From: Sabellastarte sp. h YS-2021
Taxonomy: Eukaryota > Annelida > Polychaeta > Sabellida > Sabellidae
Reading direction: 5' to 3'
Assembly (NCBI GenBank): GCA_964017235.1
Contig: OZ024928.1
Location: forward strand, 85,493,566 to 85,557,565
DNA: 64,000 bases
The position numbers and the translations under genes were made by a program. Shown here piece after piece: positions 24,601-34,344 of this stretch. A model generated the notes under the pieces. The model did not search any database and was not told the origin of the DNA. It was given only the letters and a program-made list of their open reading frames with translations. Every line of letters begins with the position of its first letter. Position 1 is the first letter of the stretch.

Positions 24601-27416
24601 CCTACTTTTGGGAGAGCTTTCACTTGGTGAAGTTTCAGACCCATAGCTAATTACTCACCTACTCAAAATGAGTAAATGCGAATTATCTCTAAAAGTATTG
24701 CAGATAGCCAATTTTTCTCAAATAACTCATTCACCTACTTTTGGGAGAGCTTTCACTCTGTGAAGTTTCAGACCCATAGCTAATTACTCACCTACTCAAA
24801 ATGAGTAAATGCAAATTATCTCTAAAAGTATTGCAGATAGCCAATTTTTCTCAAATAACTCATTCACCTACTTTTGGGAGAGCTTTCACTTGGTGAAGTT
24901 TCAGACCCATAGCTAATTACTCACCTACTCAAAATGAGTAAATGCAAATTATCTCTAAAAGTATTGCAGATAGCCAATTTTTCTCAAATAACTCATTCAC
25001 CTACTTTTGGGAGAGCTTTCACTCTGTGAAGTTTCAGACCCATAGCTAATTACTCACCTACTCAAAATGAGTAAATGCAAATTATCTCTAAAAGTATTGC
25101 AGATAGCCAATTTTTCTCAAATAACTCATTCACCTACTTTTGGGAGAGCTTTCACTTGGTGAAGTTTCAGACCCATAGCTAATTACTCACCTACTCAAAA
25201 TGAGTAAATGCGAATTATCTCGAAAAGTATTGCAGATAGCCAATTTTTCTCAAATTAATCATTCACCTACTTTTGGGAGAGCTTTCACTTGGTGAAGTTT
25301 CAGACTCATAGCTAATTACTCGTCTACTCAAAATGAGTAAATGCAAATTATCTCTAAAAGTATTGCAGATAGCCAATTTTTCTCAAATAACTCATTCACC
25401 TACTTTTGGGAGAGCTTTCACTTGGTGAAGTTTCAGACCCATAGCTAATTACTCACCTACTCAAAATGAGTAAATGCGAATTATCTCGAAAAGTATTGCA
25501 GATAGCCAATTTTTCTCAAATTAATCATTCACCTACTTTTGGGAGAGCTTTCACTTGGTGAAGTTTCAGACTCATAGCTAATTACTCGTCTACTCAAAAT
25601 GAGTAAATGCGAATTATCTCTAAAAGTATTGCAGATAGCCAATTTTTCTCAAATAACTCATTCACCTACTTTTGGGAGAGCTTTCACTTGGTGAAGTTTC
25701 AGACCCTTAGCTAATTACTCACCTACTCAAAATGAGTAAATGCGAATTATCTCTAAAAGTATTGCAGATAGCCAATTTTTCTCAAATAACTCATTCACCT
25801 ACTTTTGGGAGAGCTTTCACTTCGTGAAGTTTCAGACCCATAGCTAATTACTCACCTACTCAAAATGAGTAAATGCGAATTATCTCTAAAAGTATTGCAG
25901 ATAGCCAATTTTTCTCAAATAACTCATTCACCTACTTTCGGGAGAGCTTTCACTTGGTGAAGTTTCAGACCCATAGCTAATTACTCGTCTACTCAAAATG
26001 AGTAAATGCGAATTATCTCTAAAAGTATTGCAGATAGCCAATTTTTGTCAAATAACTCATTCACCTACTTTTGGGAGAGCTTTCACTCTGTGAAGTTTCA
26101 GACCCATAGCTAATTACTCACCTACTCAAAATGAGTAAATGGGAATTATCTCTAAAAGTATTGCAGATAGCCAATTTTTCTCAAATAACTCATTCACCTA
26201 CTTTCGGGAGAGCTTTCACTTGGTGAAGTTTCAGACCCATAGCTAATTACTCGTCTACTCAAAATGAGTAAATGCGAATTATCTCTAAAAGTATTGCAGA
26301 TAGCCAATTTTTGTCAAATAACTCATTCACCTACTTTTGGGAGAGCTTTCACTCTGTGAAGTTTCAGACCCATAGCTAATTACTGACCTACTCAAAATGA
26401 GTAAATGCGAATTATCTGTAAAAGTATTGCAGATAGCCAATTTTTCTCAAATAACTCATTCACCTACTTTTGGCACAGCTTTCACTTGGTGAAGTTTCAG
26501 ACCCATAGCTATTTATTCACCTACTCAAAATGAGTAAATGCGAATTATCTCGAAAAGTATTGCAGATAGCCAATTTTTCTCAAATTAATCATTCACCTAC
26601 TTTTGGGAGAGCTTTCACTTGGTGAAGTTTCAGACCCATACCTAATTACTCGTCTACTCAAAATGAGTAAATGCGAATTATCTCTAAAAGTATTGCAGAT
26701 AGCCAATTTTTCTCAAATAACTCATTCACCTACTTTTGGGAGAGCTTTCACTTGGTGAAGTTTCAGACCCATAGCTAATTACTCACCTACTCAAAATGAG
26801 TAAATGCGAATTATCTCTAAAAGTATTGCAGATAGCCAATTTTTCTCAAATAACTCATTCACCTACTTTTGGCACAGCTTTCACTTGGTGAAGTTTCAGA
26901 CCCATAGCTATTTATTCACCTACTCAAAATGAGTAAATGTGAATTATCTCTAAAAGTATTGCAGATAGCCAATTTTTCTCAAATAACTCATTCACCTACT
27001 TTTGGGAGAGCTTTCACTCTGTGAAGTTTCAGACCCATAGCTATTTATTCACCTACTCAAAATGAGTAAATGCTAATTGTCTGTAAAAGTATTGCGGATA
27101 CCCAATTTTTATCAAATACTCATTCATCTACTTGTGGGAGAGCTTTCACATGGTGAAGTTTCAGACCCATAGCTAATTACTCACCTACTCAAAATGAGTA
27201 AATGCGAATTATCTCTAAAAGTATTGCAGATAGCCAATTTTTCTCAAATAACTCATTCACCTACTTTTGGGAGAGCTTTCACTTGGTGAAGTTTCAGACC
27301 CATAGATAATTATTCACCTACTCAAAATGAGTAAATGTGAATTATCTCTTAATAGTATTGCAGATAGCCAATTTTTCTCAAATAACTCATTCACCTACTT
27401 TTGGAAGACCTTTCAC
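24597..27416 (+). repeat. 133-bp satellite array, about 21 copies
   Basis: The 'tcacctacttttgggagagc' mark recurs every 133 bases (for example 24731, 24864, 24997). Each unit contains the inverted motif ACTCA-AAA-TGAGT. Variants alternate (TTGG/TCTG after 'gctttcac', 'cgtctac'/'cacctac'), so blocks of units look duplicated together. The copies nearest 27050-27120 are the most diverged. The array is absent from the sister element at 39682-41279. Confidence 0.95.
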
Positions 27417-27770
27417 ACACGAAAATGAAAAATTGTGAATATCTCGGAAAAGCTATTTCTTCTGCTTTAATGCTCGGCGGGAGATACACACCACGGCAGT
27501 GGTCTTGACAAAAATTTTTGTCTCCCCAAAAATGGTGGCCATTTTGAATTTTCAAAGTTTTTGCAAAACACAAAAATGCTTATATCTCGAAAACTGTGCT
27601 ATATGGAGCGAACTCAACATAATTTGGGACCTGCTGGGTATCTCTGCAGAGTAGCCATGCCAATTTTCAAAATATTTTTGTCTCGCCAAATATAGCAGAC
27701 ATTTTTAATTTTTTTATTTTTTGCAAAACACAAAAATGCTTATATCGTGAAAACCGTGCTAGATAGAGCA
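27417..27770 (+). repeat. Diverged 169-bp units to the right of the satellite
   Basis: About two degenerate 169-bp units ('gtctccccaaaaatggtggcc', 'gctatatggagcgaactcaa') resume after the 133-bp array and lead into the right module. This shows that the satellite sits inside the 169-bp array. Confidence 0.8.
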
Positions 27771-27919
27771 GACTGCGCTGACTTTGGTTGCCACAACAGT
27801 ATAAGGCTAGAAACGAAGCATTTTCTTAATACTTTAGCACTCACCTTTATATCCTTTTCGGGACGCTTTGTTTTTGCTATGCAAAAACATTATCTTTTTT
27901 TTTGCGAGCGATCCTCTAG

Positions 27920-30055
27920 TTTATTGCTTAGCTAGGTTGTGCACTCACACAAATCTACATATTGGTCTCATAACCATAATAAAAATTACCATTTTTAGAT
28001 GAAAAATGATTGAAGTAAACCACAAAAAGTGGCATTAATTACATTCTTTTCTGTAGTCTGAATGTGAAGTGCGTCAGTTCTAAAAATAAAAAAAACTTGG
28101 GGAAAGCTGATATCATAATGTGAAAGACATATTGAAGCAGAACATGCAGTCTTGATGAATCCCATTGAATTCTTTGAACTGGCTGCCATGTATTTTACAT
28201 GAGATGTGACTTTCTGATGTGGCTAGAATTCCATTTGCAAGTGGAGGGATGATGGACGACAGTTGACCATGCAATCCCCCACTCCTTGTGCTATCATTGA
28301 CATCACCACAGCTCACTGTTTTTGTCAAACTAAATCAACACTTTGCATGACAACGGATCATCAAATTTTGTGTGGACTGAGTAGGAACCATCATAAAAGC
28401 TTTTTAGTTATGATGAGGCATGAAAACTCAGTATATATGCATATGATAGGGAGGGAGGGGAGGGGGGAGGAAAAACTTATTTTGCAAGAAGGACCTCCCA
28501 GGGGAGGGTTGAGTGAGGAACCTTAAGCATGCCATTCCACAATTCGTCTCCATGATAAAACACTGCCATTTCCAGCCAAATGCAGCTACAGCCTTCCAGT
28601 GCAGGAAATATCATGCTGGCAGGCACCTAAGATATTTTCATTTTCATCTCTGTAATTTTTTTCTTTGATTTAAAAAAAAAGTGGAAAAAAAACCACTTTG
28701 GCTCAAATACATATGCGCAAGTGTATTTTTTTCTGTTTTTTAAAAAATTTAAATGACCCAGATGTTTCAAGGAGACAGTTTGCCTTTCCTGTTCTAAAAG
28801 TCCTAAGTTATATAAATGTTAAAAGCTAATTAGTTGTAGCATCTTGCAGTAGTAAATCAAAATAAAATGGCCAAGGTTGATCTTTAGTCACATTACCTCT
28901 CACTTCTGTCATGTGTCCTGTTCTCGTCTGTTCTTCAGTCTGAAAATGGAATCTAGTATTTGCATTCAGTTGAAACTCATGTTTTCAAGATTATGAGTTG
29001 GAAAAGGGATGAATATGTAGCTTAAATGCTATTGTTATGGTCGCAATAAATTTAACAATTTTAGAAAATGTTAAACCAGCTGATAATTTAACCATAATGT
29101 GTAGACTCAGCCAATGTTAGTTAACACTATTGCAGTGTTGAGCCAATCTTTATACTATAAGTACATACCAAGATAATGTAGTTTTATTTCGATGCAAAAC
29201 TGTAGCACTATGTTTGAATAAATTGCTAAAAGGGGTCCTTATAATGTGCATTGTATGTAGAGTTTCATCTGTGACAATTTTCCAATTGTATATGATAGGT
29301 TTACCTTTATATTTTCTTTAAAAAAGTGGCCAGTTTCATGGATTGGGCATAACATATACATCATTAAGATATTAAGAATGGATGTAGAGACCACAAATGA
29401 AGGAGAAAAACAGAACCATTGTAATAGTAAGTCCAAATTATTTTCAAAGTTGAGAGCACTGGAGATAACTTATGGGAAGTGGTGAGCATGACATAAAGCC
29501 AGAAATAGTCATGACTGTGGGCTAATGTTGCAGAGCCCACATGGCTAAAGCATTAAAACCAGGCATGACCAAAGCCGACTTTATTACTGCCTTATCAATG
29601 CTGAGAGGTGCTGCTCTCACAAAAAAAAACCCTGTCTTGTTTAAGGCCTTCCTTGATTTCCCTGACAAAGCATGCCAAGGTGTGACTGTGAGGCTGGTAG
29701 GCCCCCTCGAACTTGAAACAATTACAGTAATAAAGAAAATAAAAGCCCTTCCTTACTAAAAGCATCCTCGCCCTTGCGACCATTTCTTCAGTCATGAAAA
29801 AATTCAGCTGTGGTAATATGGAGTTCACAGGTACTGATATATTTTCCTTTTGAAATATATATGCTTTATAAAAATGATATTAAATTGACATCAATTTTCT
29901 GAAGTGTTTCATGAAGAATTTTATGTTATGAGACACCTTCTGCTTGTACACAAATCAATGGCCAATTATCAGCAAGTACTCAATGGTACACTGGTATAGA
30001 AAACGTGTTGTTTTTTGTTGACCACACAGTTTTGCATGTGACCTTCCTGAATATA
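27920..30055. other. Intergenic DNA without a supported gene
   Basis: Contains G-rich sequence at about 28448-28470, and A-rich and T-rich runs near 28660-28745. A 72-codon frame at 29541-29759 begins after 'ggctaatgttgcag' but has no recognised domain and no convincing donor site. Nothing here can be named as an exon. Confidence 0.4.
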
Positions 30056-30228
30056 CAGTATAACATCTATTTTATGACCTTCTGTTATCCAAACTCATTA
30101 TCAATCTCCCACTTTTGTATTTCCCTATTGTTTTGTATTAAAACACCGCTTCCATTTTATGAACCTTTCTAGTATCCTAACAATATAACACTCTTGTCAG
30201 TCTGTTCGGATAATAGATTTCCTACTAT
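30056..30228. mobile_element. Diverged Tigger-like MITE
   Basis: Begins CAGTATAACATCTATTTTAT and ends 'cggataatagatttcctacta', a decayed version of the 16607-16781 element with similar length and internal 'ttctgttatccaaact' motifs. Confidence 0.6.
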
Positions 30229-30328
30229 ATCAGAACTGCTTCATTTCTATACTGTTAGCACAACGGGTTGAAGGCACCTTTTTAACCAAGTGTATCTCCT
30301 ATAGTTCTATTCTCAGCAGAGCTATGGG

Positions 30329-30480
30329 GGAAGCATGTTGGCATTGTGATAACACACTTGCCTTCAACCTCTGAGATCAGAGTTCAAAGCCTGGTCTGAC
30401 CTCAAGTGGGAAAGCTGGTACATGTAATTACTTGTCACTGGTCAGCGGTTTACAGTATAGAACCTTTGACCACCCTTCTA
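30329..30480 (+). repeat. tRNA-derived SINE copy
   Basis: A box-A-like stretch 'tggcattgtgataacacac' is followed by a good box B, AGTTCAAAGCC, and then by 'gtgggaaagctggtacatgt' and 'cactggtcagcggttt', which resembles the central part of common molluscan tRNA-SINEs. Related, weaker copies occur near 41625 and 50160. It is diverged and lacks a clear target duplication. Confidence 0.5.
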
Positions 30481-31680
30481 ACTACATGTCACAATATAAC
30501 TGATACAAATTACAAAGCATGAGATAAAACAATAAATAAACTTATGGTTGACAGCCTTCTTCTGTCCATGATTTATGACTCAAGGATATGATAGTGATTT
30601 TGTCTTGGCACCTTTGAATTTGCTATTTCGAAAATAAGCACCTAAAAATTTTGAAAATGAATAAGCTTCATTTTAGACCCAAAGTAGGAGCATTATATTT
30701 TTGAATAGAATGTGTCAACACTGGCCCTGACACACCCAGAAATATATGCAGTGGCTTTTCAAAAAGAAATATGCTGAAGTAAGTGACACCTTAAAACTAG
30801 TTGAAGAGACTTTTTTGTAGATGAATATGGTAAAAGTGACCACAGTTGAAAGAGATCCATACAGCAAGAAACAAGCACAATATTTGTGGACTGAAAAGAG
30901 TGTTTGTAGAGCCTGACAAATTGTGTGGCCATTCTCTATTGCTTGGAAGTGAGAAGGCATGATTTCCACAATAGTCAGAGAACTTTGTCTAATCTCACAC
31001 AAAGAGGACACATGATCTAATGGCCAGAAATATAGCATCAAAGTAAATTGTAAAATCAAGAAATCCCTTTTCAGACCGCCCTGCCAATGTATTTCAAGAG
31101 GATGTGAAATAAACTCTTGTGTGTTTTTGTTGACCAGTTGTAAATTAAGAATGTTAAAATCAGCATAAAAGCAGAAGACTCTGTGCTTTAAATAATGCTA
31201 AGATGACAGCCAGCCTTCACATTATTTGAGCATGGTTGTATCAAATTGTGTGAATTCTCCCTGCAACAATATAAACTAAATTGATATATCAATACAACAT
31301 AAAACTGTCACTTATCCATCCAATTCTTTTCCTTTGTCCAACTATGATACTACAGTTATGCATCTGGAAACAGAGTCAACAACTATTGGCCAGTTGATGT
31401 TGGAAGTTTGAAATGTTAAATATACATGTTGTATCAGATAGTCCAATCCAGTAAAGTTTCAAATTCTGATATCAGAAATTCCAATTGGATGTTAAATAAC
31501 TGGAAAATTGCTCTCAGGTACAGATTTAAGTTCTGACTTCATGATTTGAAATTGTGATATCACTGTTTGTGTTAAGTTAATTACAAAGGTAGTTATGTTT
31601 GTAAAAACAGATTATTAATGTAAAGTTTACAGGATAAACAACTGCATGCCGGACTATATATAGAAAATGGCAAAGGCAAA
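30481..31680. other. Intergenic DNA without a supported gene
   Basis: A 114-codon minus-strand frame at 30715-31059 has no recognised domain, starts or splice sites worth calling. The rest is AT-rich. Confidence 0.4.
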
Positions 31681-31950
31681 ATATATACAAGTAAAGCACT
31701 CGGAGAGCACATACATCCACCAAAGCCCAAACACCTCCATTATTGCTTTTATATTGTGATCAAAAAGCCTCCAAAAGAAATCCTCCATCGAGAATTGCTT
31801 GTGGATCATTTCCAAAATTAAACCAGTTCTATACCAAGACCTGCCTACTGTGAAAGTTTGATGTAAATCTGTGGAGAAGTTTTTATATAATCTTGCTAAT
31901 AAACAAACAAACAGAATACAATGATCACATAACCTGCTTGGCAGAGGTAA
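31681..31950 (+). repeat. Dispersed retroposon-like repeat with AAAC-rich tail
   Basis: Contains 'cactcggagagcacatacat', 'aagcccaaacacctcc', then 'aataaacaaacaaacagaat' and 'cataacctgcttggcaga'. The same order of motifs recurs at 39352-39605. This arrangement is common in molluscan genomes, and the AAAC tail suggests SINE-type retroposition. No internal promoter was identified. Confidence 0.6.
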
Positions 31951-32092
31951 TTATATATATAAATCAATCACCAAGCTCACAAACTAAAGTTGACTAATCT
32001 AATTTAATAATAGCTGTCCCTATTAAAGGGTGTTTGATAGTCTAGAAAAACAGAAATGTAAAAGGAAAGATATTTTCATTGCGTTAATACAT

Positions 32093-32265
32093 CTTACCTA
32101 CCAGACGATAGCTATAGCCCGGCGCCAGCCGGTCCCGCCAAACGAAAGAAAAAGACGTCCCGGGTTTCACCCCCGGCAGGACCGGCACACTACAATCCAC
32201 TCGCCAGGTGGCCTAGTTCCTGCCTCACTCGCCAGAGGGACGTGACGTCATAGCATCTTTTTCGT
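32093..32265 (+). repeat. Left inverted terminal repeat of the full-length DIRS
   Basis: 173 bp running from CTTACCTACCAGACG to ATCTTTTTCGT, CpG-rich compared with the flanks. It contains TGACGTCA, a perfect CRE-type palindrome, near its inner end, which could act in transcription. It matches the reverse complement of 38075-38247 without a visible difference. Confidence 0.92.
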
Positions 32266-32379
32266 TTGGCGCGATATTTAAAGCTGTGGATTTTTATCTG
32301 TGAACTCTTTAGTTTTTATATTTGTGTTATATCTGTTTAATTTGTGTCGGAAGTGTTGCCATTAGTTAACTGTTCTATC

Positions 32380-34344
32380 ATGGCATCTCCAGGACAGAAA
32401 AAGGGTGCGTGTGGCCATATTATGGCTTCATTTGACAAACATAGTAGGTGTGCGCGTTGTCGCGAAAAAGGACAGGGTGATGACCCTTGTGTTCAAAATC
32501 TGCAGTGTGACTTTTGCAGTGTCCTTACCCCGGAGCAAGTGCTCAAGTTAAGTACTCCTACCTATAAACTCAGAAAGGAAAAGGCTAAAGCAAAGGAAGT
32601 GTTAGTCGATCCGTCTTCTGTGGTAGTACTTGATACCCAGCCAGAACAAGAACCTGCTGTATCTGTTTCTTCTGCTCCGGATTTGTCCCTTCCTGTGCCT
32701 CAGTTTAAGAAAGATCTTCAGGAACTGGACGAAAAGTGGGCCACTCGTATGGCCAGGCTTGAGGCTCTTATCACTTTGGGACATCGCTCCTCACCTTCTG
32801 TACAAAATCCAACATTTTCTCCGGTCAAAGTACCGGTCTCTCATGCTGCTCCAGCAGGTGCTCTTTCCCAGACACCCTTTTTTGTCTCTACTTCGGCTTC
32901 TTCCGGCCCAGCCGGTCCGGCTGTTGGCCCGGATGAGCCTAGAGATCAGGATTTTTCATTTGCTGACAGACAATCTCCACTTCAAAACCTCTACCCGGAA
33001 GCAGAACCTATGTTTAAACACCCTGCTCCGGTGGCTACTGTGTCGTCAGCTGCTATGTCTGCTTCCTCTCAATCTGCATTTCAACAACCTTCTTCCGGCT
33101 CCGGGCCGGTCACCTTCCGCGATGTCAATCCTCAGGAAACATTTGAAGAGGGTGAGTTATCTGACGCAGAGGAGTCCCCAGACTTAGAAACCTCAGACCC
33201 GGACCGGGTCCTCAGTGAAGATCAAAATTACCGCGAGACTGTGAGAGGCGTCCGCGCGTTCATGGGATGGACACACATTCCTGACCTGGAGTTTTCTCCT
33301 CAATCCCGCACTGATAATCCTTGGGCAGGTCACCGTTCTCAGCCTGTGGGCAAGATTTCTGTGGATCTTCCTCCGGAAGATTGGTTGTGCCGAAAACTAG
33401 AAACTCTAAACCTTGTACTGATAGAAGGATATCCTTCAAAATCTAGTGATCCAGGTGGCCTGCATGTGGACCAATTCCTCAGACCCCCCAAATCCCAGAG
33501 CAGATGGTATGGGATACACCCGGCGGAGCCTACAGATCCAACTAGGCCGGGTAAATCAGTGAATTCTTGGCCAAATGATGCGGCGAAGATCAATAGTTCA
33601 TTCCCCAGGATTTCAACCATATCTTCTGCATCTCCTCAGCCTCCATCCCGCCCACTATCACAAGACACTATGCGTAAGTGGGAGAAAGCAGCAAAAGAGT
33701 CTTCATATATTTGCAACCAGTCAGCGGGGTTTAATCGCTGTATTACCAAAATACAGGATGCCTTCCAAGAACAATTGCATATTTTACAAAGTGAACTTAA
33801 GAAAGGCAAGTCTTCTGTCAAAGCTCAAGGTGCACTGGATGAACTTTTGTATTTATCTTCATTTAACCAGAATGTCAGTTTCGCCATGGGTAAATCTCTA
33901 CAACATTTGGCAGACTTTACATTTGTGCAGATGGCAAATTTGACCCTACTCCGTAGGGATTCATACTTGGAAGTTGTGAAACCGGGGATTAAACCAGATA
34001 CTTTCAATTCCTTGAGAAATTGCCCCCTGAATGGATATGGGTTATTTCCAGATGCTGCTATTAGAAAAGCTGAGGATGAAATAAACCAATTAGAAGCTTC
34101 CCGACGTACTTCCCAGCCCGGCCCGGGCCGCGGGGGGTTCGCCGGTAGAGGCAGAAAACAGAGATACCAACCCTACAGTACTGGTTGGAAACCTCAAGAC
34201 ACTGCTAAAACAACTTCTCAAGCCGGAAAGGAACTACCAGCTTGGAAAGCGTTTGGTTCCCGCAATAGAGGCCGGGGCAGAGGCCGGGGTGGTCAACCCG
34301 GACGTGGTACCAAGATGGCTCATGAGAAGACACAGTATAAATGA
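32380..34344 (+). CDS. DIRS ORF1, gag-like protein
   Basis: The first ATG of this frame downstream of the ITR is at 32380, giving 654 residues; the frame is open further upstream without an ATG. The N-terminus has a Cys/His cluster (Cys11, His13, Cys24, Cys27, Cys37, Cys43, Cys46) that could bind zinc. The middle is Ser/Pro-rich and low in order. The region about residues 330-580 is more structured (PPEDWLCRKLETLNLVL, then YICNQSAGFNRCITKIQDAF, then SLQHLADFTFVQMANL). The C-terminus is rich in Arg-Gly (GPGRGGFAGRGRKQR, RNRGRGRGRGGQPGRG) and suits RNA binding. The expected role is packaging element RNA. The same N-terminal cluster is present in the copies at 51481 and near 61259, the latter without its ATG. 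It overlaps the next ORF by at least 23 bases. Confidence 0.85.
   Translation: MASPGQKKGACGHIMASFDKHSRCARCREKGQGDDPCVQNLQCDFCSVLTPEQVLKLSTPTYKLRKEKAKAKEVLVDPSSVVVLDTQPEQEPAVSVSSAPDLSLPVPQFKKDLQELDEKWATRMARLEALITLGHRSSPSVQNPTFSPVKVPVSHAAPAGALSQTPFFVSTSASSGPAGPAVGPDEPRDQDFSFADRQSPLQNLYPEAEPMFKHPAPVATVSSAAMSASSQSAFQQPSSGSGPVTFRDVNPQETFEEGELSDAEESPDLETSDPDRVLSEDQNYRETVRGVRAFMGWTHIPDLEFSPQSRTDNPWAGHRSQPVGKISVDLPPEDWLCRKLETLNLVLIEGYPSKSSDPGGLHVDQFLRPPKSQSRWYGIHPAEPTDPTRPGKSVNSWPNDAAKINSSFPRISTISSASPQPPSRPLSQDTMRKWEKAAKESSYICNQSAGFNRCITKIQDAFQEQLHILQSELKKGKSSVKAQGALDELLYLSSFNQNVSFAMGKSLQHLADFTFVQMANLTLLRRDSYLEVVKPGIKPDTFNSLRNCPLNGYGLFPDAAIRKAEDEINQLEASRRTSQPGPGRGGFAGRGRKQRYQPYSTGWKPQDTAKTTSQAGKELPAWKAFGSRNRGRGRGRGGQPGRGTKMAHEKTQYK

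Larger units (their letters stand above)
23411..27919 (+). mobile_element. Composite repeat element, long copy (4.5 kb) with internal tandem arrays
   Basis: This segment and 39682-41279 share the same left end, order of modules and right end. The left end is a perfect 9-bp stem, AAGCGTCCC / GGGACGCTT, closed by a GCAA loop. Then come 9-bp GGCTCCGCC repeats, a 330-bp unique module, a 169-bp tandem array, and a 190-bp right module ending '...gcgatcctctagttt'. The right module includes CGGGACGCTT, the inverse of the left stem sequence. This copy additionally contains about 21 copies of a 133-bp satellite. No transposase is seen. It is an unclassified non-autonomous family; a Helitron-like 3' end (CTAG) is possible but unproven. 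Confidence 0.75.

Noticed and set aside
23815-24644. Several overlapping 60-100 codon frames, also at 40050-41124
   Set aside because: They follow the 169-bp tandem unit on both strands and repeat the same peptide; not genes.
24597-27416. Regular direct repeats that could suggest a CRISPR array
   Set aside because: Units are 133 bp, contiguous and without unique spacers, in an animal genome; this is satellite DNA.
27747-27935. Short frame conserved between 27747-27935 and 41105-41338
   Set aside because: Its conservation reflects near-identity of the right module of the repeat; no evidence of protein selection.
29541-29759. 72-codon frame considered as an upstream TALPID3 exon
   Set aside because: No similarity to TALPID3 and no acceptable donor at its end.
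32630-33187. 185-codon frame inside the DIRS gag-like ORF
   Set aside because: Shadow of the gag reading frame, Leu/Ser-rich with no domain; not seen as a feature of the other copies.
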